A DNA stretch of 23,414 bases from CAWKZT01 sp963854565 (lineage in GTDB: Bacteria > Actinomycetota > Acidimicrobiia > Acidimicrobiales > JAHEJN01): positions 1 to 23,414 of the forward strand of contig CAWKZT010000012.1 of assembly GCA_963854565.1 (NCBI GenBank), read 5' to 3'. Below are positions 14,248 to 21,693 of this stretch, in pieces. The number at the start of each line of letters is the position of its first letter. The stretch's first letter is position 1. The position numbers and the translations under genes were made by a program. The notes beneath the pieces were generated by a model. That model saw nothing but the letters and a program-made list of their open reading frames with translations, was not told where the DNA came from and did no database searches.

Positions 14248-14278
14248 CTATTAGGACCAGGATGCAAAAAAGGTACCG

Positions 14279-15451
14279 ATGAATCCTGGATGGGGCGCCT
14301 ACGCAATCGTGTTCGTTGTTTCGGCGACGGTGTCCGCCACCGTGGTTCCACTTGTCCGGAAGCTGGCATGGAACATTGGCGCTGTTGTTAAACCCGATGT
14401 CCGACACGTGCATGAGGCACCAACGCCGACCTTGGGTGGAGCGGGTTTGTTGGCCGGGTTCGCAGCAGGGATGGGTGTGGCGGCACTCCTCGGCGGGTTT
14501 GATGATGTGTTCGAAACCGCCTCGGAACCGCTCGGAATTTTGGTAGCGGCCAGCTTGATTTGGGCCGTGGGTTTCTACGACGACGTGCGCGACATTTCTG
14601 CTCCAGCAAAAATTGCGGGCATCGTCCTGGCCGGAAGCGTCTTGTCCTTTGCCGGTGTGGGACTGTTCATTTTGCGTATTCCTTGGCTCGATGTCTTGGT
14701 TTTGTCCTCGGACTGGTCGGCTCTGCTAACCGTCGTGTGGGTACTCGTGCTCACGAACGCCATTAATCTGATCGACGGACTCGATGGCCTCGCCGGCGGC
14801 ATTGTGGCCATTGGCTCATTTGCGTTCTTCCTCTACTCCGTCGAGTTAGCCGATGCGGGGGTCCTCGCGGCGGGAAATCCGGGAGCTTTAATTGCCATAG
14901 CTACCGTGGGAGCGTGTGTTGGCTTTCTTCCCTACAACATGCACCCCGCCAGTATTTTCATGGGCGACGGGGGAGCCTTGTTACTGGGACTGTTGTTAGC
15001 GGCATCAACCATGTCGGTCGGGGGTCGGTCCACCCAAGAGTTCACCGGACAGACCTACTTTTTCTTCGCCCCAGTGTTTATACCTTTGTTCATTTTGGCC
15101 GTGCCCTTGTTCGACACAGTGTTTGCGATCATTCGACGGTCTACCTCCAAAGCAAGTCTGACAACGGCCGATAAAGGCCACCTCCACCACCGACTCATGA
15201 ACATGGGTCTCGGCCAGCGACGCAGTGTCGCAATCTTGTGGTTGTGGACAGCGCTTATGTCGGCATTTGTGCTGTATCCCACGTACACCGGCGAAGGCCA
15301 ACTGCTGGCATTAATTGCCATAGCAGGGTTGGTATTGTTGTTATACACCATGTTTCATCCGGTGGCTCGACGCATGCGCAGTCGTCTTCATCAGCAAGGA
15401 CATCCCGAGCTTTTGCTACCCGATGCAGCCGACGAGGTTGCGGACACTTAG
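14279..15451 (+). CDS. wecA: WecA/Rfe-like undecaprenyl-phosphate sugar-1-phosphate transferase
   Basis: A 390-residue polytopic membrane protein with about ten or eleven hydrophobic helices. It belongs to the MraY/WecA/TagO family (glycosyltransferase family 4), which transfers a sugar-1-phosphate, usually GlcNAc-1-P, to a polyprenyl phosphate to start cell-wall glycan synthesis. The cytoplasmic-loop motifs are HEAPTPTLGG (about 45-54), the metal-binding DDVRD (D101, D102, D105), NAINLIDGLDGL (160-171) and HLHHR (301-305). The HHR loop fits WecA/TagO rather than MraY. It sits just upstream of the ATP synthase genes, as rfe does in Mycobacterium, where the product primes arabinogalactan linker synthesis. 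AAAAGG shortly before ATG 14279 serves as RBS. The sugar donor is inferred. Confidence 0.93.
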   Translation: MNPGWGAYAIVFVVSATVSATVVPLVRKLAWNIGAVVKPDVRHVHEAPTPTLGGAGLLAGFAAGMGVAALLGGFDDVFETASEPLGILVAASLIWAVGFYDDVRDISAPAKIAGIVLAGSVLSFAGVGLFILRIPWLDVLVLSSDWSALLTVVWVLVLTNAINLIDGLDGLAGGIVAIGSFAFFLYSVELADAGVLAAGNPGALIAIATVGACVGFLPYNMHPASIFMGDGGALLLGLLLAASTMSVGGRSTQEFTGQTYFFFAPVFIPLFILAVPLFDTVFAIIRRSTSKASLTTADKGHLHHRLMNMGLGQRRSVAILWLWTALMSAFVLYPTYTGEGQLLALIAIAGLVLLLYTMFHPVARRMRSRLHQQGHPELLLPDAADEVADT

Positions 15452-15535
15452 GCCCGAAGTTAGATTGAGAAACGATTCACAAGGGCGGAGTGCCATTGAG
15501 AATCTTCCCCTTGTCCCTCCACGCCAGGCTTTTCA
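15452..15535 (+). promoter_or_regulatory. Intergenic region before the ATP synthase operon with candidate -10 box
   Basis: This 84-nt gap holds TAGATT at 15461-15466, a possible -10 box giving a leader of about 60 nt. No clear -35 box and no strong hairpin are visible. Transcription may also read in from wecA. Confidence 0.25.
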
Positions 15536-15772
15536 TTGGACCTTTCGCAGCGAAGCGAACTGACGCAGAGTGTGAATCACAGCAGTGGTTCCTATGAGTT
15601 GGTTCTTGGCGCCGTGATTTTTGGGTTGATTGGCTTCATGGTTGACCGGATGGTGGACACCACACCGGTTTTCACGATCATTTTCGCGGTTGTTGGTTTG
15701 GCGGGCGCAACGGCATCTATCTACTTCCGGTACACCCACAAGATGCGCCAACTCGCCGAGCAGCGCCCATGA
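15536..15772 (+). CDS. atpZ: AtpZ-like small two-helix protein of the ATP synthase operon
   Basis: A 78-residue protein with two hydrophobic segments (about 22-40 and 46-66) and the GLIGFMVDRMVDTTPVF turn typical of the AtpZ / 'ATPase gene 1' family. Such proteins are encoded at the head of atp operons and help ATP synthase assembly or Mg2+ supply in some bacteria. I use a TTG start at 15536 with a weak AGG upstream; a GTG at 15572 giving 66 residues is a realistic alternative that keeps both helices. The stop overlaps the next start (ATGA at 15769-15772). Confidence 0.8.
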   Translation: MDLSQRSELTQSVNHSSGSYELVLGAVIFGLIGFMVDRMVDTTPVFTIIFAVVGLAGATASIYFRYTHKMRQLAEQRP

Positions 15773-16230
15773 ATACCGCGGCAAACCCCAACCCGATGCT
15801 GGCGCGCATCGAGGGCCCGTCACCCGCTGCTGAGGTAGCGCTCGACATCGCCAAGCGCGGGCTCATGGTTGCCCCGTTTCTCATCTCAGGTGGCGCTGCT
15901 ATCTGGGGCACCGACGGGGCCGCATCGGTGGCCTATGGTCTCGCCATCATTATCGTCAATTTTTTGATGGCTGCCGCCCTTATCGCCTACGCTTCAAAAA
16001 TCTCACTTGCGCTCATGATGGGTGCAACTCTGTTTGGTTTCTTGATCCGACTTGCGCTCATTTTTTTGGCGGTCATGTTGGTAAAAGATGCCAACTGGGT
16101 AAATTTTGTGGCTTTAGGGCTAACAATTATCGTTTCTCACCTCGGTTTATTGTTTTGGGAGATGCGCTTCGTCTCGGCGTCGCTAGCATTCCCTGGGCTA
16201 AAGCCCGACGCTGGTTCGTCAGCAAAGTAA
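15769..16230 (+). CDS. atpI: AtpI-like ATP synthase protein I
   Basis: A 153-residue membrane protein with four predicted hydrophobic helices (roughly 30-50, 53-74, 78-102 and 108-130), directly upstream of atpB and overlapping atpZ by four bases. AtpI proteins assist c-ring assembly. Sequence conservation in the family is low, so the name depends on topology, size and position, which match the small gene before atpB in Mycobacterium. Residues 1-29 are hydrophilic and cytoplasmic. Confidence 0.82.
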   Translation: MNTAANPNPMLARIEGPSPAAEVALDIAKRGLMVAPFLISGGAAIWGTDGAASVAYGLAIIIVNFLMAAALIAYASKISLALMMGATLFGFLIRLALIFLAVMLVKDANWVNFVALGLTIIVSHLGLLFWEMRFVSASLAFPGLKPDAGSSAK

Positions 16231-16264
16231 TTTCCATCTTCTTCAACTCACAAGGAGCTACTCG

Positions 16265-17017
16265 GTGAACTTCGCTGCGGTAGAATTTCCCCCAATCGAA
16301 AACGTTGTCGAGTGGCCCGCATGGGGCGCTGGATTTAACAAGATCGCACTCATCTGTGCCATCGCGTTTGCGGTCCCCACAATCTTGTTCCTTGTCGCAG
16401 GCAAGAAGGGCGCCATGGTCCCGGGCAAGGTCCAGGCCTTCGCCGAGGGTTCTATCGAATTTGTCGAAGAGCAAATCGCCAAGCCTGGCATTGGCAAAGG
16501 TTTCGAGCCGTACGTACCTTTGCTTACCGCTTTCTTCTTCTTCATTGCCATCGGCAACCTCTTCGAGGTCATTCCGTTCTTCCAGATGCCGATGAACGCT
16601 CGCATGGGTCCACCGCTAGTTCTCGCCCTCATTGCCTGGGCCATGTTCATTTGCGTAGGGGTGAAGCACAACGGCCTTGGCTACTTCAAGATGGTGTTGT
16701 TCCCGCCGGGTGTTCCTAAGGCGCTCTACATCTTGGTGACCCCCATCGAGTTCCTGTCGACCTTCATCGTGCGCCCCTTTAGCCACGCGGTTCGTCTGTT
16801 CGCCAACATGTTGGCTGGTCACATTTTGTTGATCACCTTCGCGGTGTTAGTCATTTCTACCTTCGAAGCCAGCCTGCTCATTGTTCCAAGTCTTGCTTCG
16901 TTGGCTGGCCTAGTGGGCTTCACCGCCTTCGAGGTAGGTGTCAGCCTTATTCAGGCTTTCGTATTCTCGATCCTCGCCGCCGTGTATATCGGTGGGGCGC
17001 TGCACCCAGCGCACTGA
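16265..17017 (+). CDS. atpB: ATP synthase Fo subunit a
   Basis: A 250-residue polytopic membrane subunit forming the proton half-channels against the c-ring. The essential arginine is R177 in HAVRLFANMLAGH, equivalent to R210 of E. coli. Other family segments are the N-terminal VEFPPIENVVEWPAW and FEVGVSLIQAFVFSILAAVYI in the last helix. The start is GTG 16265 with a strong AAGGAG at 16252-16257, 7 nt upstream. A 122-nt structured spacer separates it from atpE. Confidence 0.97.
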   Translation: MNFAAVEFPPIENVVEWPAWGAGFNKIALICAIAFAVPTILFLVAGKKGAMVPGKVQAFAEGSIEFVEEQIAKPGIGKGFEPYVPLLTAFFFFIAIGNLFEVIPFFQMPMNARMGPPLVLALIAWAMFICVGVKHNGLGYFKMVLFPPGVPKALYILVTPIEFLSTFIVRPFSHAVRLFANMLAGHILLITFAVLVISTFEASLLIVPSLASLAGLVGFTAFEVGVSLIQAFVFSILAAVYIGGALHPAH

Positions 17018-17139
17018 TCAAGTCCTAGTCGCTTCGGCGACTATCGCAGTACCCGCAGTATAACTTTTAGTGCAGTACCCCTTCTGTAAAACAGAACTCC
17101 AATCAACCCAGTAACCCCAGTAATTAGGAGAAATCAATC
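17018..17139 (+). promoter_or_regulatory. Structured atpB-atpE spacer: two hairpins, repeats, possible internal promoter
   Basis: TAGTCGC (17026-17032) and GCGACTA (17037-17043) form a perfect 7-bp stem closed by a TTCG tetraloop. TTCTGT (17082-17087) pairs with ACAGAA (17091-17096) around AAA. GCAGTACCC occurs twice (17046-17054 and 17072-17080) and CCCAGTAA twice (17107-17114 and 17116-17123). TATAAC at 17059-17064 is a good -10 box without a clear -35. The atpE ribosome binding site AGGAG is at 17126-17130. The region probably sets the higher expression that the multi-copy c subunit requires. Confidence 0.6.
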
Positions 17140-17418
17140 ATGAGCACTCTTGCATCACTCGCAGGTCTTGCCCAGGAATTCACAGCCGACGAGGCCAAGT
17201 CGATCGAAGGCGCCGGCGGTGCCGGAATCGCTTACGGCCTTGCCGCCATCGGCCCGGGCATTGGCATTGGCTACATTGTTGGCCAAGCTGTGCAGGCCAT
17301 GGCCCGTCAGCCCGAGTCCGCTGGCCAGGTTCAGACCACCATGTTCCTTGGTATTGCCTTCACCGAAGCCCTTGCACTCATCGGCTTTGTTGTATTCATT
17401 CTGTTGAAGTTCGTTTAA
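17140..17418 (+). CDS. atpE: ATP synthase Fo subunit c
   Basis: A 92-residue hairpin of two membrane helices forming the rotor ring. The first helix has a Gly-rich run (GPGIGIGY, 38-45), the polar loop is ARQPE (55-59), and the ion-carrying carboxylate is E76 in AFTEALAL. The residue after E76 is Ala and the helix-1 Gln seen in Na+-type rings is absent, so proton coupling is expected. An N-terminal segment of about 22 residues precedes the first helix. The start has AGGAG 9 nt upstream. Confidence 0.97.
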   Translation: MSTLASLAGLAQEFTADEAKSIEGAGGAGIAYGLAAIGPGIGIGYIVGQAVQAMARQPESAGQVQTTMFLGIAFTEALALIGFVVFILLKFV

Positions 17419-17461
17419 GTCAAGTCAACAGAGTCCGACGAACGAACTACGAGGAGCCAAC

Positions 17462-18049
17462 GTGCCCGAGGAACTAACCCTCGCGGAACTTCTCGCCCAG
17501 GCTGATGAGGCCGCGGTCGAGCAGAACGAAGCAGAACCCCAAGAAGAAGATGATGCAGTTGTCAACCCGGTTTTGCCGAGTGGCGCTGAATTTCTTTGGG
17601 CCCTGATCTTCTTTGCGGCCCTTTGGGCCGCAATGAAGTACATCTTGCTTCCCCCCGTGCAAAAGACCCGTGCCGAACGTGCGGCCAAAATTGCTGCGGC
17701 CAAAGATGCCGCGGGCGGTGCATCCGCGGATCTCGCCGACAAGCAAGCGTCCTACGACGCCACCATTGCTGCGGCTCGCACCGAAGCTACATCACTTTTT
17801 GATGCTGCTCGGGTAGAGATCGAAGCGCACCGTGCCGCTGTGGTCGGTGCCGCTGAAGCCGAGGTAGCTACGCTCCACGAGAGTGCCGCCGCCGAATTGG
17901 CAACGGCTCGCTCTGCTGCGGCCACTTCGTTGCGAAGCGACGTTTCCGCTGTTGCGGTTGGCGCCGCTGCCAGCGTGCTCGGTACCTCCGTAGATGCTGG
18001 TTCCGCTCAGTCGGTAATCGACGCCGTCCTCGATGGAAGTGCTGCATGA
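17462..18049 (+). CDS. atpF: ATP synthase Fo subunit b (first copy)
   Basis: A 195-residue peripheral-stalk subunit. It has an acidic N-terminal stretch (about 20-31), one membrane helix (about 43-62) and a long Ala- and Glu-rich helix expected to form a coiled coil with the second b-type subunit. The first 40 residues before the membrane helix are longer than in E. coli b. The start is GTG with GAGGAG at 17451-17456, 5 nt upstream. It overlaps the second b-type gene by ATGA at 18046-18049, so equal amounts of the two are expected. Confidence 0.93.
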   Translation: MPEELTLAELLAQADEAAVEQNEAEPQEEDDAVVNPVLPSGAEFLWALIFFAALWAAMKYILLPPVQKTRAERAAKIAAAKDAAGGASADLADKQASYDATIAAARTEATSLFDAARVEIEAHRAAVVGAAEAEVATLHESAAAELATARSAAATSLRSDVSAVAVGAAASVLGTSVDAGSAQSVIDAVLDGSAA

Positions 18050-18579
18050 ACACCTTGTTAACGCTTGCATCCGAAGCTCCCAACGGCAAGTTCTTGCCGG
18101 GCGACATGAAAGAGTTCTACTGGGGACTCATTTCATTCAGCATTGTCTTTGGCCTTCTCGCCTGGAAGCTATTTCCGGTTATTGGCAAGGCTCTCACCGC
18201 TAAAGGCGAAGCCATTGCCGACCAACTAGCTGCGGCGGACAAGGCACAAGCCGATGCCGACGTAACCGCGGCTGCTCTACTCGCCAAGTTGGGCGACGCC
18301 GACGCTGATGCCGAAGCAATCGTCACCGACGCCAAATCCACCGCTGTCACTATGGTCAGCGACGGCAAAGCCAAGGCCGAGACCGACGCCGCAGCAGTCA
18401 AGACCCGTGCCGCTGCCGACATCGCCAACATCGCCGCGCAAGCCACCGCCGAATTGCGCAACGAGTTGTCTTCACAGGCACTTGCTGCCGCTGAGGCTGT
18501 TGTAAACAACAACCTCAACGATGCAACCCACGGTTCGCTTATTGATAGCTACATCGAGCAGATCGGAGCCACCTCATGA
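18046..18579 (+). CDS. ATP synthase second b-type subunit (b')
   Basis: A 177-residue protein with one membrane helix (about 25-42) and an Ala-, Asp- and Lys-rich helical tail, laid out like subunit b but with a different sequence. It most likely pairs with the first b subunit to form a b/b' peripheral stalk. It overlaps the first b gene by four bases upstream and delta by four bases downstream (18576-18579). In mycobacteria the same operon position holds a b-delta fusion, which makes this gene order informative. The tail carries no other recognisable domain. Confidence 0.9.
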   Translation: MNTLLTLASEAPNGKFLPGDMKEFYWGLISFSIVFGLLAWKLFPVIGKALTAKGEAIADQLAAADKAQADADVTAAALLAKLGDADADAEAIVTDAKSTAVTMVSDGKAKAETDAAAVKTRAAADIANIAAQATAELRNELSSQALAAAEAVVNNNLNDATHGSLIDSYIEQIGATS

Positions 18580-19097
18580 CCGCCGTAAAGTCTTACGCCC
18601 AAGCCATGCTGGCCATCGCCGAAGCCGACGGTGATGTCGAAGGTGTCGCCGACGAGTTGTTCCGTTTCAATCAAGCTCTTGAGGGTTCTAACGAACTCAC
18701 CATGACCCTGAGTGATCGCACCATCGATGCCAGTCGTCGGAGCCAGATCGTGGAAGATCTCCTCGATGGCAAGGCATCCAACACCACCATCGGCCTTGTA
18801 TCGATGGTCGTGAACGCGGGCCGTGCCCGCGAACTCGGCGAGATCGTCAACCATGTAGTGCAACTCAGCGCTGCTGGCCAAGACCGTCAAGTTGCATTCG
18901 TGCGCTCGGCGGTTGCCCTGAGCGACGATCAGCAATCCCGACTCTCTGCCGCCCTTGCGAAGCAAGTTGGCAGCGACATTGATCTTAAAGTTTCCGTCGA
19001 CCCCAGCGTCGTCGGTGGCATTGTTACCACCATTGGCGACACCGTTATCGACGGTTCTGTACGCAGCCGGCTTAGCCAGCTGCGAGAAGCCTTCTAG
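18576..19097 (+). CDS. atpH: ATP synthase F1 subunit delta
   Basis: A 173-residue delta (OSCP-type) subunit linking the peripheral stalk to the top of F1. The N-terminal helical domain begins KSYAQAMLAIAEADG, and the C-terminal signature region KVSVDPSVVGGIVTTIGDTVIDGSVRSRL lies at about 137-165, matching the family end. It is a separate protein here, not fused to a b domain as in mycobacteria. The start overlaps b' by four bases. Confidence 0.95.
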   Translation: MTAVKSYAQAMLAIAEADGDVEGVADELFRFNQALEGSNELTMTLSDRTIDASRRSQIVEDLLDGKASNTTIGLVSMVVNAGRARELGEIVNHVVQLSAAGQDRQVAFVRSAVALSDDQQSRLSAALAKQVGSDIDLKVSVDPSVVGGIVTTIGDTVIDGSVRSRLSQLREAF

Positions 19098-19111
19098 GAA
19101 GAGGACAACCC

Positions 19112-20740
19112 ATGTCTGAGTTGACCATTAACACCGGCGATATCGCCGAAGCACTGCGTAAGAACCTCGAAGGGTTCACCCCAAATGTTGAGCAGACCCA
19201 GGTCGGCCGCATCACTGAGGTAGGCGACGGTATTGCCCGTGTATCGGGCCTTCCCAATGCTGCAGTCAACGAAATGCTCGAGTTCGAAGGCGGCGCCGTA
19301 GGCCTGGCCCTTAACCTCGACGAAGACACGATCGGTGCTGTTGTTCTCGGTGATGTGGACCACATCGCCGAGGGCCAGCCAGTTCGTGCCACCGGCGAAA
19401 TTCTTTCGATCGATGTGGGCGATGCCCTCCTCGGTCGGGTGATCAACGCCCTGGGTGAGCCCATCGATGGCAAAGGCCCGCTTAACAGCAACATCAGCCG
19501 TCGCCTCGAAATTCAGGCTCCCGGCATCATGGGTCGCAAGCCCGTGCACGAGCCAATGCAGACCGGCATTAAGGCCATCGACTCTCTGATTCCTGTTGGC
19601 CGTGGCCAGCGCGAACTCATCATTGGCGACCGCAAGACCGGCAAGACCACCATTGGTATCGACACCATGCTTGCCCAAAAGGGCCTTGGTGTGAAGTGCA
19701 TCTACGTAGCGATTGGCCAAAAGGCTTCCACTGTTGCCCAGACTGTGGCCACGCTCGAAGAAATGGGCGCCATGGAGTACTCCGTGGTGGTTGTAGCTCC
19801 GGCCTCAGATCCCGCACCCTTCAAGTACCTCGCTCCGTACGCCGGTTGTGCCATTGGTCAGCACTGGATGGACAACGGCGAACACGCCCTTGTCATCTAC
19901 GACGATCTTTCCAAGCAGGCCGAGGCCTACCGTCAGATGTCGCTGCTGTTGCGCCGTCCACCAGGCCGTGAGGCTTACCCCGGCGATGTCTTCTACTTGC
20001 ACAGTCGTTTGCTCGAACGTTCCGCCAAGCTCTCCGATGAGCTCGGTGCAGGATCCCTTACCGCTTTGCCGGTAATCGAGACCAAGGCCGGCGACGTTTC
20101 GGCTTACATTCCTACCAACGTGATTTCCATTACCGATGGTCAGATCTTCCTGCAGGACGATCTTTTCAAGTCCGGTGTTCGCCCGGCAGTAGATGTTGGT
20201 ATCTCGGTTTCTCGTGTGGGTTCTGCCGCACAAATCAAGGCCATGAAAACGGCTGTGGGTACGTTGAAGTCCGACCTTCAGCAATTCCGTGAGCTAGAGG
20301 CGTTCGCCGCTTTTGGTTCCGACCTCGACCCTGTGTCGCAGGCCCAGCTCGACCGCGGCTACCGCCTCACCGAGCTTCTCAAGCAAGGCATCTCCAGCCC
20401 GATGCCCGTCGAAGAGCAGGTTGTATCGCTCTACGCCGGTACCAACGGCTTCCTCGACAGCGTTGCCGTCGAAGATGTTCTTAGTTTCGAAACTGGCTTG
20501 CTCGAATGGGTAAAGTCCCGTAACCCCGATTTGCTTCGCGGTATTGTCGACACCGGCAAGGTCGATACCGACGAACTCGACGCCGTCATTGGCAGCTTCG
20601 GTGAGCAGTTCGTGGGTTCAAGCTCCGAGGGTGATGAGAGAGCCCCCGAGGCTAAGGCACAGGCCGCCGCCGAGACCGCCATGGTCGACGCCGACAACAC
20701 GTTGCCCGAAGAAGACATCACTCGCGACGAGGAAAGCTAA
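19112..20740 (+). CDS. atpA: ATP synthase F1 subunit alpha
   Basis: A 542-residue regulatory nucleotide-binding subunit. The P-loop is GDRKTGKT (172-179), with Lys at the position that is Gln in most alpha subunits (GDRQTGKT). The arginine-finger block ISVSRVGSAAQ is present. The core ends near residue 502, and a hydrophilic acidic and Ala-rich tail of about 40 residues follows. Mycobacterial alpha subunits have a comparable C-terminal extension that limits ATP hydrolysis, so a similar role is possible here. GAGGA at 19101-19105 stands 6 nt before the ATG. Confidence 0.98.
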   Translation: MSELTINTGDIAEALRKNLEGFTPNVEQTQVGRITEVGDGIARVSGLPNAAVNEMLEFEGGAVGLALNLDEDTIGAVVLGDVDHIAEGQPVRATGEILSIDVGDALLGRVINALGEPIDGKGPLNSNISRRLEIQAPGIMGRKPVHEPMQTGIKAIDSLIPVGRGQRELIIGDRKTGKTTIGIDTMLAQKGLGVKCIYVAIGQKASTVAQTVATLEEMGAMEYSVVVVAPASDPAPFKYLAPYAGCAIGQHWMDNGEHALVIYDDLSKQAEAYRQMSLLLRRPPGREAYPGDVFYLHSRLLERSAKLSDELGAGSLTALPVIETKAGDVSAYIPTNVISITDGQIFLQDDLFKSGVRPAVDVGISVSRVGSAAQIKAMKTAVGTLKSDLQQFRELEAFAAFGSDLDPVSQAQLDRGYRLTELLKQGISSPMPVEEQVVSLYAGTNGFLDSVAVEDVLSFETGLLEWVKSRNPDLLRGIVDTGKVDTDELDAVIGSFGEQFVGSSSEGDERAPEAKAQAAAETAMVDADNTLPEEDITRDEES

Positions 20741-20745
20741 AACTC

Positions 20746-21693
20746 GTGGCTGGAGGTCAGGAACGGGAGCTGAAACGCCGAATTTCGAGCGTTCAGTCAA
20801 CCAAGAAGATCACGCGCGCTATGGAGCTTATTGCTACGACCCGTGTCGCCAAAGCTCAGGTCCGTGCTAACAACGCGCGACCATATGCCACCAAGATCAC
20901 CAGCGTGATCGAAGATTTGGCCGCCGGCGGTGCTGGCTCCAATCATCCTTTGCTCGCGAAGCGTGCCAAGATCAAGACGGTTGGCTTTGTCGTCATCGTG
21001 TCCGACCGTGGATTGGCTGGCGCTTACAACAGCGCCGTTATTCGCGCCGCTGAAGCCGAGCTCATGGCTCGCCAGCTTGAGGGTCAGGCGTATTCGCTGA
21101 TCCTTATTGGCAAGAAAGCGAAAGACTACTTCTCCTTCCGCCACTACAACATCGACCAGGCCTACGACGGCATGACCGATCAGCCCACCTACGAGAATGC
21201 TCGCGAGGTAGCCGACTCGGTTCGTGATCGTTTCGAGGCTGGCGAACTTGACGAAGTCATCCTCGTGTATCAGGAGTTCATCTCCATGGGTACCCAGAAG
21301 GTTGTCATGCGTCGTTTCTTGCCACTCGAATCCGTCGAGACTATTGCTGTCGAAGGTGGCGGTGCGGCTGAGGCCAAGTCATTGCACGAATTCGAACCGT
21401 CCGCCGATGGCGTGTTGGCTTCGTTGCTGCCTCGCTACATCGAAAGCCGCCTTTTCTCCGCATTGCTCGACGCTTCGGCCTCCGAGCATGCCAACCGGCA
21501 GCGTGCCATGAAGGCCGCGACTGATAACGCCGAAGACCTCATAACCAAACTCAGTCGAGCCATGAACCGGGCCCGACAAGAATCTATTACGACCGAAATC
21601 ATGGAAATCGTCAGTGGCGCCGAGGCGCTCGGCGGTTCCGATGATGACATATTCGAAGCGGCGTACGCCGTAGCCAGCCAGGAGCAATCATGA
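20746..21693 (+). CDS. atpG: ATP synthase F1 subunit gamma
   Basis: A 315-residue central-shaft subunit, longer than the E. coli protein (287). The N-terminal helix KRRISSVQSTKKITRAMELI and the C-terminal SALLDASASEHANRQRAM region are the conserved coiled-coil parts inside F1. An extra C-terminal stretch ending GGSDDDIFEAAYAVASQEQS accounts for part of the added length. The start is GTG 20746, five bases after atpA stops. The stop overlaps the atpD start (ATGA at 21690-21693). Confidence 0.96.
   Translation: MAGGQERELKRRISSVQSTKKITRAMELIATTRVAKAQVRANNARPYATKITSVIEDLAAGGAGSNHPLLAKRAKIKTVGFVVIVSDRGLAGAYNSAVIRAAEAELMARQLEGQAYSLILIGKKAKDYFSFRHYNIDQAYDGMTDQPTYENAREVADSVRDRFEAGELDEVILVYQEFISMGTQKVVMRRFLPLESVETIAVEGGGAAEAKSLHEFEPSADGVLASLLPRYIESRLFSALLDASASEHANRQRAMKAATDNAEDLITKLSRAMNRARQESITTEIMEIVSGAEALGGSDDDIFEAAYAVASQEQS

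Noticed and set aside
15490..15597. Short leader peptide starting at GTG 15490 before atpZ
   Set aside because: No properly spaced ribosome binding site and no attenuator-like structure; it merely overlaps the atpZ start in another frame.
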